The notes under the pieces were generated by a model. It did no database searches, was not told the DNA's origin, and was given only the letters and a program-made list of their open reading frames with translations. The position numbers and the translations under genes are program-made. DNA of 64,000 nucleotides. It comes from Ornithinibacillus salinisoli (lineage in GTDB: Bacteria; Bacillota; Bacilli; Bacillales; Amphibacillaceae). The stretch lies in NCBI RefSeq assembly GCF_042682545.1, contig NZ_JBHUHQ010000015.1, one strand, 5' to 3'. Below, in pieces: positions 24,167 to 34,066 of this stretch (positions are counted from its first letter, which is position 1; the number at the start of each line of letters is the position of its first letter).

Positions 24167-25567
24167 ATGGTATTTGATAGTATATTTTCCTATTTGGCTT
24201 TTCTTATATATATTCTTATATTTGTACTAGTATATATATATGTAAAAAAGATAATTTCCCAAAGTGGTTTTAATGGATTAAGCATGTTTATTTTAACATT
24301 TAGTATGTTTTATTTTGTTGTCCCATTTATTCAAATGTTTTTTAAGACCTATAGAGATAATACATCACTTTTTACAATTCTTTTAAATCAGATGAGTAAT
24401 GGAGAGGTTTTCTTCAACTTATTAATGAGTGCAATTTGCTTACTTCTAATTATTGTTTCGTATCATTTAAGGTTTAAATCAATGGGTAACATAAAATTCA
24501 AGGAGACTTGGAAACAAAAAGGATTAGAGGGAAAGGTTTTATACAAAAAAATCAAACTTATTACAGACATTATATTCCTTGTTGGTGTAGCAAGTATAGT
24601 TTTACTAATTTTTGAAGTTGGTTCCTTAAAAACATACTTGGCGTTAGGCTCATTAACGAGAGGGTTAGACAAGTCACCAACTGATTATATTGGATCAAGC
24701 TATTTACAACTGGTTACACTCTCAGTAATAATCTTAATACCACCATATTTGTATCTATATTTATACCGTTTAAAGAATAGTAAGATAATCCTTTTAAAAT
24801 TTTTTATATCGTTAATTTTTGCAGTATTATTTCTACTTTATAATCAAGGAAGGGCTCCCCTTGTCATTTTCTTTTTACCATTCTTTTTTGCAATCGGTAA
24901 AAGGAGGAAAAAAGGTGTATTGGGGTTGGCTATACTATTTGGGGTAGGACTATTTTTGCTTGCCTATTTAGATGCAATATTTCAATATTTAGCTTATGGA
25001 TATTATGCTGTCGAGCAAAGCGGTAACTATATTACTGAGTTTTTAAGTCAATTTAGCTATCCATTTGCAAATTTTTCTTTAAGAAATGAATTAATACAAT
25101 ATTCTGGATATCGCTATATGTACGATTATGTTATATGGCCATTTACAATGATACCAAGTTCGATATTAGAGTTAATTGGGATTAGCAAAGAATCAATTAT
25201 TTCAGTGTCAACTTTTAATACGAAAGCTTATGGAGCATTTTTAGGGGTAGACCCTACTGGGGGGATCCCTGTCGATTTATTAACCTTCAATTACTATCAA
25301 TTTGGTTATTTCACATTATTACCTATGTGTTTAGTAATAGGTAGAATACTCCGTAGATTAGATTTAATATTTTACTTTTTTAAAAACAATTTTGCTATAA
25401 GGATCGTGTTGTATAGAATATCTTTTTCGATGATAGGTATATTAAATAATGCTGATTTATCTGCAATTGTGCGAAATAGATTAGATATTGTCTTGTTACT
25501 TTTAATAATAATATATATATATATATATGAAAAAAGGTTAATAGAAACTAAACGAAGTGAACAATGA
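24167..25567 (+). CDS. Oligosaccharide repeat-unit polymerase (Wzy-like)
   Basis: A polytopic membrane protein of 466 residues with about 11-12 predicted helices and a large extracytoplasmic loop around 260-370 (SGNYITEFLSQFSYPF and the following stretch). The cytoplasmic or loop motif NQGRAPLVIFF resembles the Arg-containing motifs of Wzy polymerases. Sequence conservation in this family is low, so the call rests on topology and on its place between glycosyltransferases and the flippase. The ATG at 24167 has a GGAG site 7 bases upstream; the TTG at 24155 does not. It polymerises lipid-linked units outside the membrane. Confidence 0.8.
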   Translation: MVFDSIFSYLAFLIYILIFVLVYIYVKKIISQSGFNGLSMFILTFSMFYFVVPFIQMFFKTYRDNTSLFTILLNQMSNGEVFFNLLMSAICLLLIIVSYHLRFKSMGNIKFKETWKQKGLEGKVLYKKIKLITDIIFLVGVASIVLLIFEVGSLKTYLALGSLTRGLDKSPTDYIGSSYLQLVTLSVIILIPPYLYLYLYRLKNSKIILLKFFISLIFAVLFLLYNQGRAPLVIFFLPFFFAIGKRRKKGVLGLAILFGVGLFLLAYLDAIFQYLAYGYYAVEQSGNYITEFLSQFSYPFANFSLRNELIQYSGYRYMYDYVIWPFTMIPSSILELIGISKESIISVSTFNTKAYGAFLGVDPTGGIPVDLLTFNYYQFGYFTLLPMCLVIGRILRRLDLIFYFFKNNFAIRIVLYRISFSMIGILNNADLSAIVRNRLDIVLLLLIIIYIYIYEKRLIETKRSEQ

Positions 25568-25658
25568 TTTAAATTAAACTAAAAACTAAAGTGCTATTCA
25601 CTATAAAAAGTAGAAGTATAATTAAGAAAGTTTAAGGAATGAAGAGGAGGAATACTGT

Positions 25659-26237
25659 ATGAAAAAGATATTCTCCAAAGTGTTTATAGTAATATCTAGA
25701 TTAATTATGTCTTGTGTTTATGATAAAAAATTTTTAAAAGGTCGCTGGTTTGATAATTCCACTAAAGGTTGGCGCTGGTGCTGGCGGAGTGTTTTTATGC
25801 AAAAAATAATTGGATATAATAGGAGAATTCCTTTTCCTGTATCTCATAGAAACAATGTAGGGAATCACCGAAATCTTATCTTTAGTTCCAATGACATGAA
25901 TAATTTCCAAAATTTCGGTTGTTATTACCAAAATTTTCATGGGAAAATTCACATTGGTGATGGAACATACATTGCCCCCAATGTTGGGTTAATTACACAG
26001 AATCACAAAATTGGGGATTTAGATAATCATGAAGAGGCAAAAGATATTATTATAGGCAAGGATTGTTGGATAGGTATGAATTCAACTATTTTACCTGGAA
26101 CAGTGTTAGGTGACGGTACCATCGTTGGGGCAGGTTCAGTAGTTACTAAAAGTTTTCCAGACGGCCTATGCGTAATAGCGGGTAATCCGGCAAAAATATT
26201 AAGAAGGTTAGATATAAATGAAAAAAGACAAGAATAA
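25659..26237 (+). CDS. Left-handed beta-helix acetyltransferase
   Basis: A 192-residue hexapeptide-repeat acyltransferase of the CatB/maltose-acetyltransferase kind. Repeats include IHIGDGTYIAPNVGLITQNH, IIIGKDCWIGMNSTILPG and VLGDGTIVGAGSVVT, ending in VIAGNPAKILRR, the usual C-terminal motif; the His of TQNHK is the expected catalytic residue. The first 60 residues are basic and aromatic rather than helical-repeat. It probably O-acetylates the repeat unit. It has its own GAGGAGG site and overlaps the next gene by 20 bases. Confidence 0.85.
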   Translation: MKKIFSKVFIVISRLIMSCVYDKKFLKGRWFDNSTKGWRWCWRSVFMQKIIGYNRRIPFPVSHRNNVGNHRNLIFSSNDMNNFQNFGCYYQNFHGKIHIGDGTYIAPNVGLITQNHKIGDLDNHEEAKDIIIGKDCWIGMNSTILPGTVLGDGTIVGAGSVVTKSFPDGLCVIAGNPAKILRRLDINEKRQE

Positions 26238-27447
26238 TAGAATAGCAATTATTACTCCCTTTTATCCAATAAAACATAGAAATGACTTGTTTGAAGATAC
26301 AAAGGCAGTATTTTATTTGTTAAAAGAGTTTGCTAATGATAATGATATTCTTATAATACATTTATTCATGCATGGATTCAAGAACGCATGGCGACAGTTA
26401 CCAAAAGTGTTGCCCCTAAAATCGAACTATAGAAAATATTTATACACTGATGATTACGGAAACAATATTCTTTTCTTTGAATACTTATTATTATTCCCTA
26501 AAACAATTAAAACTTTTCGTTATTTTAGTAATAAGTATGCTAGTTTTATAAAACAATACTGTAAAGAGGAACAATATAAACCAGAAGTAGGTGTGGTACA
26601 TTTTCCAACTTATTATAATGATCTTATGAAAAATATGGATATATTCCCCAAAAAAATAGCAGTAATTCACTCGTTCGATATTAAGAATATTAAAAACGGA
26701 TATAGCTTAGTCTTTTGGAAAAAGTATTTTGAGGAATTTGATGCTATTGGCTTTAGGTCATATGTAATAAAAAAAGAATTTGAAAAACTAATTGGAACCA
26801 GAAATAATTCGTTCATGTCTTTGTCTGGTATTCCTGAGGAATATATAACATTAGAAGTAAACAAACCTAATTATAATATAAATGAAAATATTAAATTAAT
26901 GTATGCTGGTAGATTAGATGATAATAAAAATGTTGCTAGAAGTGTATTGGCTTTAAATAAGTTAGGTAAAAGTGTACCATATTCTTTTACTATTGTTGGT
27001 GATGGAGAAGAAAAGAAAAATATTGAAAATTTAGTTAGTAATTTAGGTGTTTCTGAAAAGATAACTTTTGAAGGTAGAGTGACTAGGGAGAAAACTTTTA
27101 CGCTAATGCAAGAAGCGGATATTTTTATTATGGTTAGTAAGAAGGAAACATTGGGTCTCGTATATTTAGAAGCTATGGCTGCAGGTTGTATTATAATAGC
27201 GACAAGAGGTCAGGGTATTGACGGTATTGTTATAGATGGTGAAAATGGATTTTTAACTGATTCTAATGATGAAAATGCTATTCATCAAACTATTTATCAT
27301 GTAATGACATTAAATCCTGAGGAGCAAATGAGAATTAGAGATAATGCAAAAAATACAGTTAATAATTTAAGTGATACTTCCTTATCAGAAGAATACTATT
27401 ATAATATTTGCTCAATAATACTGAAGGATATGCATTTTAATGAATAG
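26218..27447 (+). CDS. Glycosyltransferase family 4
   Basis: A 409-residue GT-B enzyme. The N-terminal half (IAIITPFYPIKHRNDLFEDT) is the acceptor domain; the C-terminal half shows LMYAGRLDDNKNVARSVLAL, IVGDGEEKKN and the GT4 signature KETLGLVYLEAMAAGCIIIATRG near residue 305. It starts inside the preceding acetyltransferase gene, with the AAGAAGG site in that coding sequence, and its own end overlaps the flippase gene by 8 bases. Adds one sugar of unknown identity to the repeat unit. Confidence 0.87.
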   Translation: MKKDKNNRIAIITPFYPIKHRNDLFEDTKAVFYLLKEFANDNDILIIHLFMHGFKNAWRQLPKVLPLKSNYRKYLYTDDYGNNILFFEYLLLFPKTIKTFRYFSNKYASFIKQYCKEEQYKPEVGVVHFPTYYNDLMKNMDIFPKKIAVIHSFDIKNIKNGYSLVFWKKYFEEFDAIGFRSYVIKKEFEKLIGTRNNSFMSLSGIPEEYITLEVNKPNYNINENIKLMYAGRLDDNKNVARSVLALNKLGKSVPYSFTIVGDGEEKKNIENLVSNLGVSEKITFEGRVTREKTFTLMQEADIFIMVSKKETLGLVYLEAMAAGCIIIATRGQGIDGIVIDGENGFLTDSNDENAIHQTIYHVMTLNPEEQMRIRDNAKNTVNNLSDTSLSEEYYYNICSIILKDMHFNE

Positions 27448-28702
27448 AATCAAAAATCTTTTTAATGACGGATTCTTTAGGTCAGTTATGACATTAACAT
27501 CGGGATCAATATTTGCTCAAGCATTAACTATATTAGTAGCTCCCCTTTTAACAAGGATATATTCACCAAAGGAGTTAGGGGTATATACATTAATTTTAAC
27601 TGCAGAAAGCCTATTTGGAAGTATTATATGTGGCAGGTACGATGTAGCAATTGTTACTGAGCCAGATAAAAAGAGAATATATCCAATTATTAAGTTATCT
27701 TTTTTTATTACAATTATATTTAGTTTAATAGCATCAATCGGATATGGGTCATATTACTTCCTTTTACAAGATGAATATCGAAACTATTCTTATGCGATTA
27801 TTTTTATCTTTGCGATGTTATTAGTCAATGGATTGATGAGAACACTTGAAGCTTATAATAACCGTTATAAAGAGTATAAGGTAATGACTTCTGTATATGT
27901 CTTAAAAACGTTAGCTCAAAATTTTGGATCTGTAGTTTTAGGAGTTCTTAAATTTGGGGTTTTTGGATTATTGATTTCACATACTGTTGGAATGTTAGCT
28001 GGACTTAAAAAGCAATCAATAACTATGAAATCTCATTTAAAGGAAATATTGTCATCAAGTAAGGCGGAGATGAATGTGGTTATGAAAAGTCATTACCGCT
28101 TACCGCTTTATTCAGCACCTGCAGCATTTGCTAATCGTTTCTCTTATGCTTCCATAGCTCTCTTTATTGAATCTTTATTTGGTTTATCTGTATTAGGCCT
28201 TTACTCGATATCATATAAAGTGCTAGGTTTACCTTTAACAGTGATGAGTAATAATGTAGCAAAAGTTTTTTTTCAAGAGGCTTCGAGAGAATATGATGAA
28301 ACTGGTAAGTTTGCAAAAAGTTTTACAAAGACAAGCATTATACTCCTACTTATCGCGATTCCTATGGTTTTAGCATTATATTATTTAGCACCTATAGCAT
28401 TTGAAATTGTCTTTGGGTCAGGTTGGAAAGAAGCCGGTGTATATGTTCAAATTCTGGCACCTATGTTTGGTGTTAGATTTGTAGTTAATACTGTAGCTTA
28501 TGGATTACAGGTTGTTAAGAAACAACAGTTAGAACTTGGGCTTCAACTTATGTTTATAATTTCCTCAGTAGCTTGTTTAGTTATATCAAAATTATTAGAT
28601 TTTAATGTCCACCAATATTTGATGTCAATAACAATTGTATTTTCATTAGTTTATGTTATTTACTTTATTAGCATAATGAAGTTCGCGTATGGAAAAAGAT
28701 AA
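27440..28702 (+). CDS. Lipid-linked repeat-unit flippase (Wzx, polysaccharide transporter family)
   Basis: A 420-residue membrane protein with about 12 helices. The start SGSIFAQALTILVAPLLTRIYSP is the conserved N-terminal segment of Wzx proteins, and PLYSAPAAFANRFSYA near residue 218 and ILAPMFGVRFVVN near residue 337 also match. It turns the undecaprenyl-linked repeat unit to the outer face, where the Wzy-like protein polymerises it. Its start overlaps the stop of the glycosyltransferase before it. Confidence 0.87.
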   Translation: MNRIKNLFNDGFFRSVMTLTSGSIFAQALTILVAPLLTRIYSPKELGVYTLILTAESLFGSIICGRYDVAIVTEPDKKRIYPIIKLSFFITIIFSLIASIGYGSYYFLLQDEYRNYSYAIIFIFAMLLVNGLMRTLEAYNNRYKEYKVMTSVYVLKTLAQNFGSVVLGVLKFGVFGLLISHTVGMLAGLKKQSITMKSHLKEILSSSKAEMNVVMKSHYRLPLYSAPAAFANRFSYASIALFIESLFGLSVLGLYSISYKVLGLPLTVMSNNVAKVFFQEASREYDETGKFAKSFTKTSIILLLIAIPMVLALYYLAPIAFEIVFGSGWKEAGVYVQILAPMFGVRFVVNTVAYGLQVVKKQQLELGLQLMFIISSVACLVISKLLDFNVHQYLMSITIVFSLVYVIYFISIMKFAYGKR

Positions 28703-28746
28703 TATATTATTAAAAAATGAAAAGAGGAATTAAAGTATTTCAGTAT

Positions 28747-30058
28747 ATGAAAAATAGTAAATAAACAAGCGAGAGTCTCAGTTGTAGGTTTAGGATACGT
28801 TGGGATACCTTTAGCAGTAGATTTAGCTAAAAAAGTAGATATTATTGGTTTTGATATAAATCAAAATAAAATTGATTTATATAAATCTGGAATTGATCCT
28901 ACCAATGAGGTTGGTAATGAAGCAATAGAGCAAACTACCATTGATTTTACAACTATGAAACAAAGTTAAAAGAAGCTAAATTTCATATAGTTGCCGTCCC
29001 TACTCCAATTAATTCAGATAAAACACCAAATCTTTCTCCGTAGAAGGAGCTAGTTCTATTATAGGACGTAATTTGACTAAAGGATCTATTGTAGTATATG
29101 AATCAACGGTATATCCTGGAGTAACAGAAGATATTTGTATCCCTATTCTTGAAAGGGAATCAGGTCTAGATTGTGGGGTTGATTTCAAAGTAGGATATTC
29201 ACCAGAAAGGATCAATCCTGGAGATAAAGTACATCGATTAGAAAATATTATTAAAATAGTATCAGGAATTGATAAAGACACTTTGGAAGAAATTGCAAAA
29301 ACTTATGAGTTAGTTATGCAGGAGTGCATAGCGCTAGTTCGATTAAAGTAGGTGAAGCTACCAAAGTAGTTGAGAACAGTCAACGTGATATTAACATTGT
29401 ATTCATGAATGAATTAGCTATGGTGTTTGATCGTATGGGGATTGATACAAAAGAAGTTATTGATGCAATGAATACAAAGTGGAATGCGCTTAAATTTTAT
29501 CCAGGACTTGTAGATGGTCATTGTATTGGTGTTGACCCATATTACTTTATTTACGAGGCAGAAAGATTAGGATATCACAGTCAGATTGTACTATCAGGTA
29601 GGAAGATCAATGATGGCATGGGTGAATTTGTAGCAGATAGTATTATTAAGAAATTAATACTTGCAAACAAACTAATCAAGCAATCTAAAGTAGTTATTCT
29701 CGGTATTACCTTTAAAGAAAATACACCTGATACAATAATTTCGAAAATAGTTGATATTTTGAAAGAATTAAAAGAATATGGCATTGAACCAATTGTAGTT
29801 GACCCCGAAGCAGATGCTATTGAGGCTAAACAAGAATACGGTATTGAGTTAGTCGATATAAAAGATGTAAAAGATGTAAAAGATGCTGACTGTATTGTTT
29901 TTGCTGTTGCTCATGATTTGTTTTTAGAGCTGGATTGGAATGAAGTTAACTCTTTATTTGGAGATTTTGATAATAAAGAGAAAGTAATTATTGATGTTAA
30001 AAGTATATTGAATAAGTTAGAAATAGAAGAAAAAGGATATACCTACTGGAATCTATAG
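28747..30058 (+). pseudogene. UDP-N-acetylmannosamine/galactosamine dehydrogenase-type gene with several frameshifts
   Basis: Pieces of one nucleotide-sugar dehydrogenase of the WecC/TviB kind lie in order but in different frames. Piece 1, from about 28760, reads VSVVGLGYVGIPLAVDLAKK. A shift occurs near 28960, after which AKFHIVAVPTPIN appears. Another lies near 29033, leading into GSIVVYESTVYPG and YSPERINPGD. A third near 29320 separates YELVMQ from the part starting SASSIKVGEATKVVENSQRD. The last piece has FYPGLVDGHCIGVDPYY with the catalytic Cys and runs to the normal end. The ATG at 28747 is also out of frame with piece 1. The enzyme would supply an aminouronic acid precursor. Confidence 0.88.
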
Positions 30059-30167
30059 ATTGTGTAAATACTTTACAGACTATTTATCTAGAAAATACGA
30101 TCATTGTTAATAATAAGAAAAGTTAGAAGCTTAGTCTACAAAAAAATAAAATGAAAGTAGGGTAATT

Positions 30168-31538
30168 ATGTTTAAAATAGCAGTTGCAGGAACAGGCTAT
30201 GTCGGCTTAGTAGCAGGTGTATGCTTTGCCGAAATTGGGCATAAAGTAACTTGTGTGGACATTAATGAGAATAAAGTCAATTTAATGAAATCTGGAGTTT
30301 CTCCAATTTATGAAACAGGTTTAGAAGAGTTGATGCAAAAAAATTATGCTGCTGGAAGAATCGAGTACACAACTGATTATGAATCAGCTTATAGAGATGC
30401 GGATGCAATTTTTATCGGTGTTGGTACTCCAGAACAACCGGATGGATCTGCAAATCTATCATATATAGCTACAGTTGCTAGACAAATTGCTGAATCGGTA
30501 GAAAAGGATTGTCTAGTTGTAGTTAAATCGACAGTTCCAGTTGGAACGAATGATAAAGTGGAACAGTTTATTCAGGACTTTTTAGTAAATGATGTGAAAG
30601 TAGAAGTAGCTTCAAACCCAGAATTTTTGGCCCAAGGATCTGCGGTACACGATACGTTGCATGCAGAAAGAATAATTATTGGAACTGAAAGCAAATGGGC
30701 GGAAGAATTATTATTGAAGATTTATGAGCCGTTCAAATTACCTATCGTTTCCGTAAATAGAAGATCGGCAGAAATGATTAAGTATGCATCTAATGACTTC
30801 CTTGCCCTTAAAATATCCTATATGAATGACATTGCAAATCTTTGTGAATTAGTTGGTGCTGATATTCAAGATGTGGCAAAAGGGATGAGTTTTGATGAGC
30901 GTATTGGAAGCAAGTTTCTAAATGCAGGAATCGGTTTCGGAGGTTCATGTTTCCCTAAGGACACTAAAGCACTTGAGTATATTGCTAGACAGAACGGTTA
31001 TGAACTCAAAACAGTTAAAGCGGCTATTGATGTAAACCAAGAACAAAAAATAATGCTTTATAAGAAAGCTAGTAAAAGACTCATTACGTTAAACAGTCTT
31101 AAGGTTGCAGTGTTAGGATTAACTTTTAAGCCTGGCACGGACGATTTAAGAGAGGCAGCATCTCTTGAAAATGTACCATTATTATTAGAACAAGGTGCAG
31201 ACATTTATGCATTTGATCCGGTTGGAGCAGAGAATTTTACTAAAGTTCACCCAGAAGGTAATAATGGCAAAGGAAGTATTACTTATGTTTCCAATATCGA
31301 GCATGCTCTAGAAGATGCAAATGTTTGCTTTATCTTTACTGAATGGGGAGAAGTGAAAGCATTAACTCCTGAAACTTATAAGAATTTAATGAGAACTCCT
31401 TTAGTATATGACGGCAGAAATATATATCCTGTGGAAGATATGCAAGAAGCAGGAGTAGAGTATCACTCAATCGGTAGAAAACCTGCAATTAGAGAAGCTG
31501 TTAAGGAGTCGAAGAATCTTGAATTACAAAACTCTTGA
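30168..31538 (+). CDS. UDP-glucose 6-dehydrogenase
   Basis: A 456-residue enzyme that oxidises UDP-glucose twice to UDP-glucuronate. It shows the NAD-binding FKIAVAGTGYVGLVAGVCFAE, PEFLAQGSAVHDT, and the active-site Cys in GIGFGGSCFPKDTKAL near residue 261; the C-terminal UDP-binding part begins LGLTFKPGTDDLREA. It is a typical target of the BY-kinase in Bacillus. It is intact, unlike the related dehydrogenase just upstream, and its substrate is provided by the GalU at 17519. Overlaps the next gene by 20 bases. Confidence 0.93.
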   Translation: MFKIAVAGTGYVGLVAGVCFAEIGHKVTCVDINENKVNLMKSGVSPIYETGLEELMQKNYAAGRIEYTTDYESAYRDADAIFIGVGTPEQPDGSANLSYIATVARQIAESVEKDCLVVVKSTVPVGTNDKVEQFIQDFLVNDVKVEVASNPEFLAQGSAVHDTLHAERIIIGTESKWAEELLLKIYEPFKLPIVSVNRRSAEMIKYASNDFLALKISYMNDIANLCELVGADIQDVAKGMSFDERIGSKFLNAGIGFGGSCFPKDTKALEYIARQNGYELKTVKAAIDVNQEQKIMLYKKASKRLITLNSLKVAVLGLTFKPGTDDLREAASLENVPLLLEQGADIYAFDPVGAENFTKVHPEGNNGKGSITYVSNIEHALEDANVCFIFTEWGEVKALTPETYKNLMRTPLVYDGRNIYPVEDMQEAGVEYHSIGRKPAIREAVKESKNLELQNS

Positions 31539-32547
31539 TCCTAGTAAAACATACCTAATCACTGGAGCAGCGGGTTTTATCGGATACTACTTATCTAAAA
31601 AACTACTAGAACAGGGCTGCCAGGTGGTTGGTATTGATAACGTCAATGAATACTATGATGTGAACCTTAAACATAGCCGTTTGGGGAACTTGGAACCTTA
31701 TGAGAAGTTTACCTTTATTAAAGGCGACATATCAGACAAGGATATGTTAATAAGAACCTTTGAAGAGTACAAGCCTAATGTTGTAGTTAACCTAGCTGCT
31801 CAAGCGGGAGTAAGGTATTCAATAGAGAATCCGGATGTCTATATTCAAAGTAATATCATTGGCTTTTATAATATCCTTGAGGCCTGCAGATATAATCCAG
31901 TTGACCATCTTGTATATGCATCATCTAGTTCTGTTTATGGTGCCAATAAAAAGGTTCCATTTGAAGAGACAGATTTTGTAGACAATCCAGTATCACTTTA
32001 TGCATCTACTAAGAAATCAAATGAATTGATGGCTCATACGTATAGCCAGCTTTATAAGATTCCAGCTACGGGGCTTCGATTCTTTACGGTTTATGGTCCG
32101 ATGGGGCGTCCAGATATGGCCTATTTTGGATTTGCAAATAAATATTTTAATGGAGAACCAATTAAAATATTCAATAATGGTGATTTTGAGAATGACCTCT
32201 ATCGTGACTTTACTTATATTGATGACATTGTCGAGGGGATTGAACGATTATTAAGTAACCCACCTGAAGATAATGTTCAACATAAGGTCTTTAACATTGG
32301 GAATAACAGTCCAGAAAAGTTAATGGTGTTTATCGAAACTTTAGAAATGGCCTTAAGTAAAGCGTTAGGCAAAGAAGTACAATTTGAGAAGATTTTTGAA
32401 CCAATCAAGCCTGGGGATGTACCAGCTACTTATGCTTCAACTAATTTATTGCAAAAAGCTGTAGGCTTTAAGCCTGAAACTTCAATTGAAGATGGACTGC
32501 AGAAGTTTGCTGATTGGTATGTGGAGTATTATAATCTGAAGGATTAA
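31519..32547 (+). CDS. UDP-glucuronate 4-epimerase-like NAD-dependent epimerase
   Basis: A 342-residue extended SDR. LITGAAGFIGYYLSKKLL binds NAD, ASSSSVYG gives the Ser and PVSLYASTKKSNE the Tyr and Lys of the catalytic triad; RFFTVYGPMGRPDMA is characteristic of UDP-glucuronate 4-epimerases. It would turn the product of the preceding gene into UDP-galacturonate. The TTG start lies inside the dehydrogenase gene with an AAGGAG site 10 bases upstream. Last intact gene of the locus. Confidence 0.9.
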   Translation: MNYKTLDPSKTYLITGAAGFIGYYLSKKLLEQGCQVVGIDNVNEYYDVNLKHSRLGNLEPYEKFTFIKGDISDKDMLIRTFEEYKPNVVVNLAAQAGVRYSIENPDVYIQSNIIGFYNILEACRYNPVDHLVYASSSSVYGANKKVPFEETDFVDNPVSLYASTKKSNELMAHTYSQLYKIPATGLRFFTVYGPMGRPDMAYFGFANKYFNGEPIKIFNNGDFENDLYRDFTYIDDIVEGIERLLSNPPEDNVQHKVFNIGNNSPEKLMVFIETLEMALSKALGKEVQFEKIFEPIKPGDVPATYASTNLLQKAVGFKPETSIEDGLQKFADWYVEYYNLKD

Positions 32548-32573
32548 ATAAATTACCCGCTAGGCAGTTGGCT

Positions 32574-32715
32574 GATATACTCCCCTTTCGGTAGACAGAT
32601 TAAAAAGTAAAAATCTGCTACTATAAAGGGGAGTATTTTTTGTGTCTAAAAGAACTTACTGTGGGGAGTAAATTTAAAAATCCTAAAAGCATGTGAGGAT
32701 GTAGTTATACTCTAT
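32574..32715 (+). mobile_element. IS3-family (IS150-like) left-end remnant
   Basis: ATACTCCCCTTT near 32576 and AAAGGGGAGTAT near 32626 are perfect 12-bp inverted arms with a second inner pair (CAGATT/AATCTG), as found at the left end of IS150-like elements. Directly after comes GTGTCTAAAAGAACTTAC, coding VSKRTY, then with shifts KFKILKACED, the start of the OrfA helix-turn-helix protein. The rest of OrfA and all of OrfB are absent. The hairpin may now serve as a terminator for the exopolysaccharide operon, as a T6 tract follows it. Confidence 0.65.
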
Positions 32716-33338
32716 TAATGAAAGTCACCATGCCACTCCGAAAAATCGCAGAACAAGGAAATGTCCTATCGATGCAGTTAAAAGATGGAAAAGGCAAACC
32801 AGAAAGAACCTAAAAGTAATAGGCAGCAAAAAACTAAATAATGATGAGTGTCAAAGCGTGTAGGTGCCTGTTACTCCTCAGATTGTGTCAAATGGAAAGA
32901 TGTTGTAAGGAATTAATTACATAAAAGTGATCAATGGGTTTATGATTGCTTGGGTCGGAATCCTTTATCCTAAGTCAGCTGTTAAGTTAGGCATACGCTT
33001 TATGCATATTAATAGACCGTTTGGACGGTAGAATTCACTGTAGCTACTACTGTTGTATTACGGTTAAATATTTTTCTTGACGATAAGTTCAAAACATTTA
33101 TAAAGTTGTCGACAGAAGAAGGGGTTTATATTTTTTTGTCGAAAAACCGAACAAAGACTAAACTATTTAAACTAGTCAATGGCGTATTTTAAACTTACTA
33201 CATGATCTACATAAATATTTATAATTTCGTTTATTAAATTTGCTAATACTTAGCTAAAAGCCCATAGGGGATAATTTAACACTTAAATTGCTGTAAAAGA
33301 TATTTAATATGAAAAAAATGAAAGGAAGGGATACTCTA
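32716..33338. other. 600-bp region without recognisable gene
   Basis: Short interrupted frames only. It contains one reverse copy of the dispersed GACAGGCACC motif (GGTGCCTGTTAC at 32863) and a small hairpin ACCGT-N4-ACGGT near 33017. TTGACG near 33075 could be a -35 but no matching -10 is clear. Confidence 0.5.
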
Positions 33339-33449
33339 GTGAAATATTGTCATAATTGTTGAGAAGAAAATACTTCTAAGGGAGATTATTGTGCAAATGA
33401 ATTTAAAGAGGAGATGCAAATTAAGGATTCGTATAATCCTTTTAAATAA
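33339..33449 (+). pseudogene. Small zinc-ribbon protein gene with internal TGA
   Basis: A GTG at 33339 behind AAGGAAGGG starts VKYCHNC, then TGA, then EENTSKGDYCANEF and on to a TAA at 33447. In zinc ribbons of this kind the residue after CxxC is Gly (GGA), so one base change created the stop, and the last knuckle Cys is also lost (CANE for CANC). It lies directly upstream of an intact zinc-ribbon membrane protein and is probably a decayed relative or duplicate of its N-terminus. Confidence 0.6.
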
Positions 33450-33463
33450 AGGGGTGATTATCT

Positions 33464-34066
33464 ATGAGATTAAAGTATTGTCCAAGTTGCGGTGGCAAAA
33501 TAAGTGAAGAAATAAAGTATTGTTCGAATTGTGGTTTGGAAATGAAAAAATTAGAGTTACCAAAAAAAGAAAAGAAGAAAAATTTTAATGGACTACTTCA
33601 AAGTTTCATTCAGAACAAAAGAATAATTATTCCTATTATGATTATAGTTCTATTGTTAGTGGTAATTTTTATTATTCAAATTAATAAAGTGCCAGAAATT
33701 AAGTTCTATGGCAATAAAGAAAATGGATATATAGCAAAGGAATCATCTACTACATTCAATATTAATGCGTATTATGAAGATACAACATATTATCTTAGGG
33801 ATGACAGAAGACCTAGTATGATAGAGTTGGACATAGAAGAATCATATAATGTCAGCTCTGTACACTTTGTATTTATTAGTGAGGGGAAAGTCTTAAAAGA
33901 ATGGGATGAAAACTATGAAGGTGGTACAGGTAAGCGTAGTTTACTTGTAAATACTCTATTAAGAGATGTGAACTTTGAAGTCGGTAAATATAATCTAGAG
34001 GCATACATTAATAATGAACTTGTGGCGGTAGGGGAATTCAAGATTGTTGATAGACCTAGCTATTAG
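33464..34066 (+). CDS. Zinc-ribbon, single-pass membrane protein of unknown function
   Basis: A 200-residue protein. Residues 4-25 form a zinc ribbon with two CxxC knuckles (CPSCGGKI and CSNCG). A basic linker leads to one transmembrane helix at about 53-71 (IIPIMIIVLLLVVIFII). The outer part of about 125 residues is beta-rich with no motif I recognise. An AAAGGGGTG site precedes the ATG. Proteins of this layout are common in Bacillaceae but have no general function. Confidence 0.8.
   Translation: MRLKYCPSCGGKISEEIKYCSNCGLEMKKLELPKKEKKKNFNGLLQSFIQNKRIIIPIMIIVLLLVVIFIIQINKVPEIKFYGNKENGYIAKESSTTFNINAYYEDTTYYLRDDRRPSMIELDIEESYNVSSVHFVFISEGKVLKEWDENYEGGTGKRSLLVNTLLRDVNFEVGKYNLEAYINNELVAVGEFKIVDRPSY

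Noticed and set aside
25511..25530. ATATAT run near the end of the Wzy-like gene as a possible slippery tract
   Set aside because: The frame is intact on both sides and encodes a membrane helix; no sign of an alternative frame.
29866..29886. Three copies of AAAGATGTA as a regulatory repeat
   Set aside because: It lies inside the coding remnant and encodes KDVKDVKD; a small coding duplication is the simpler reading.
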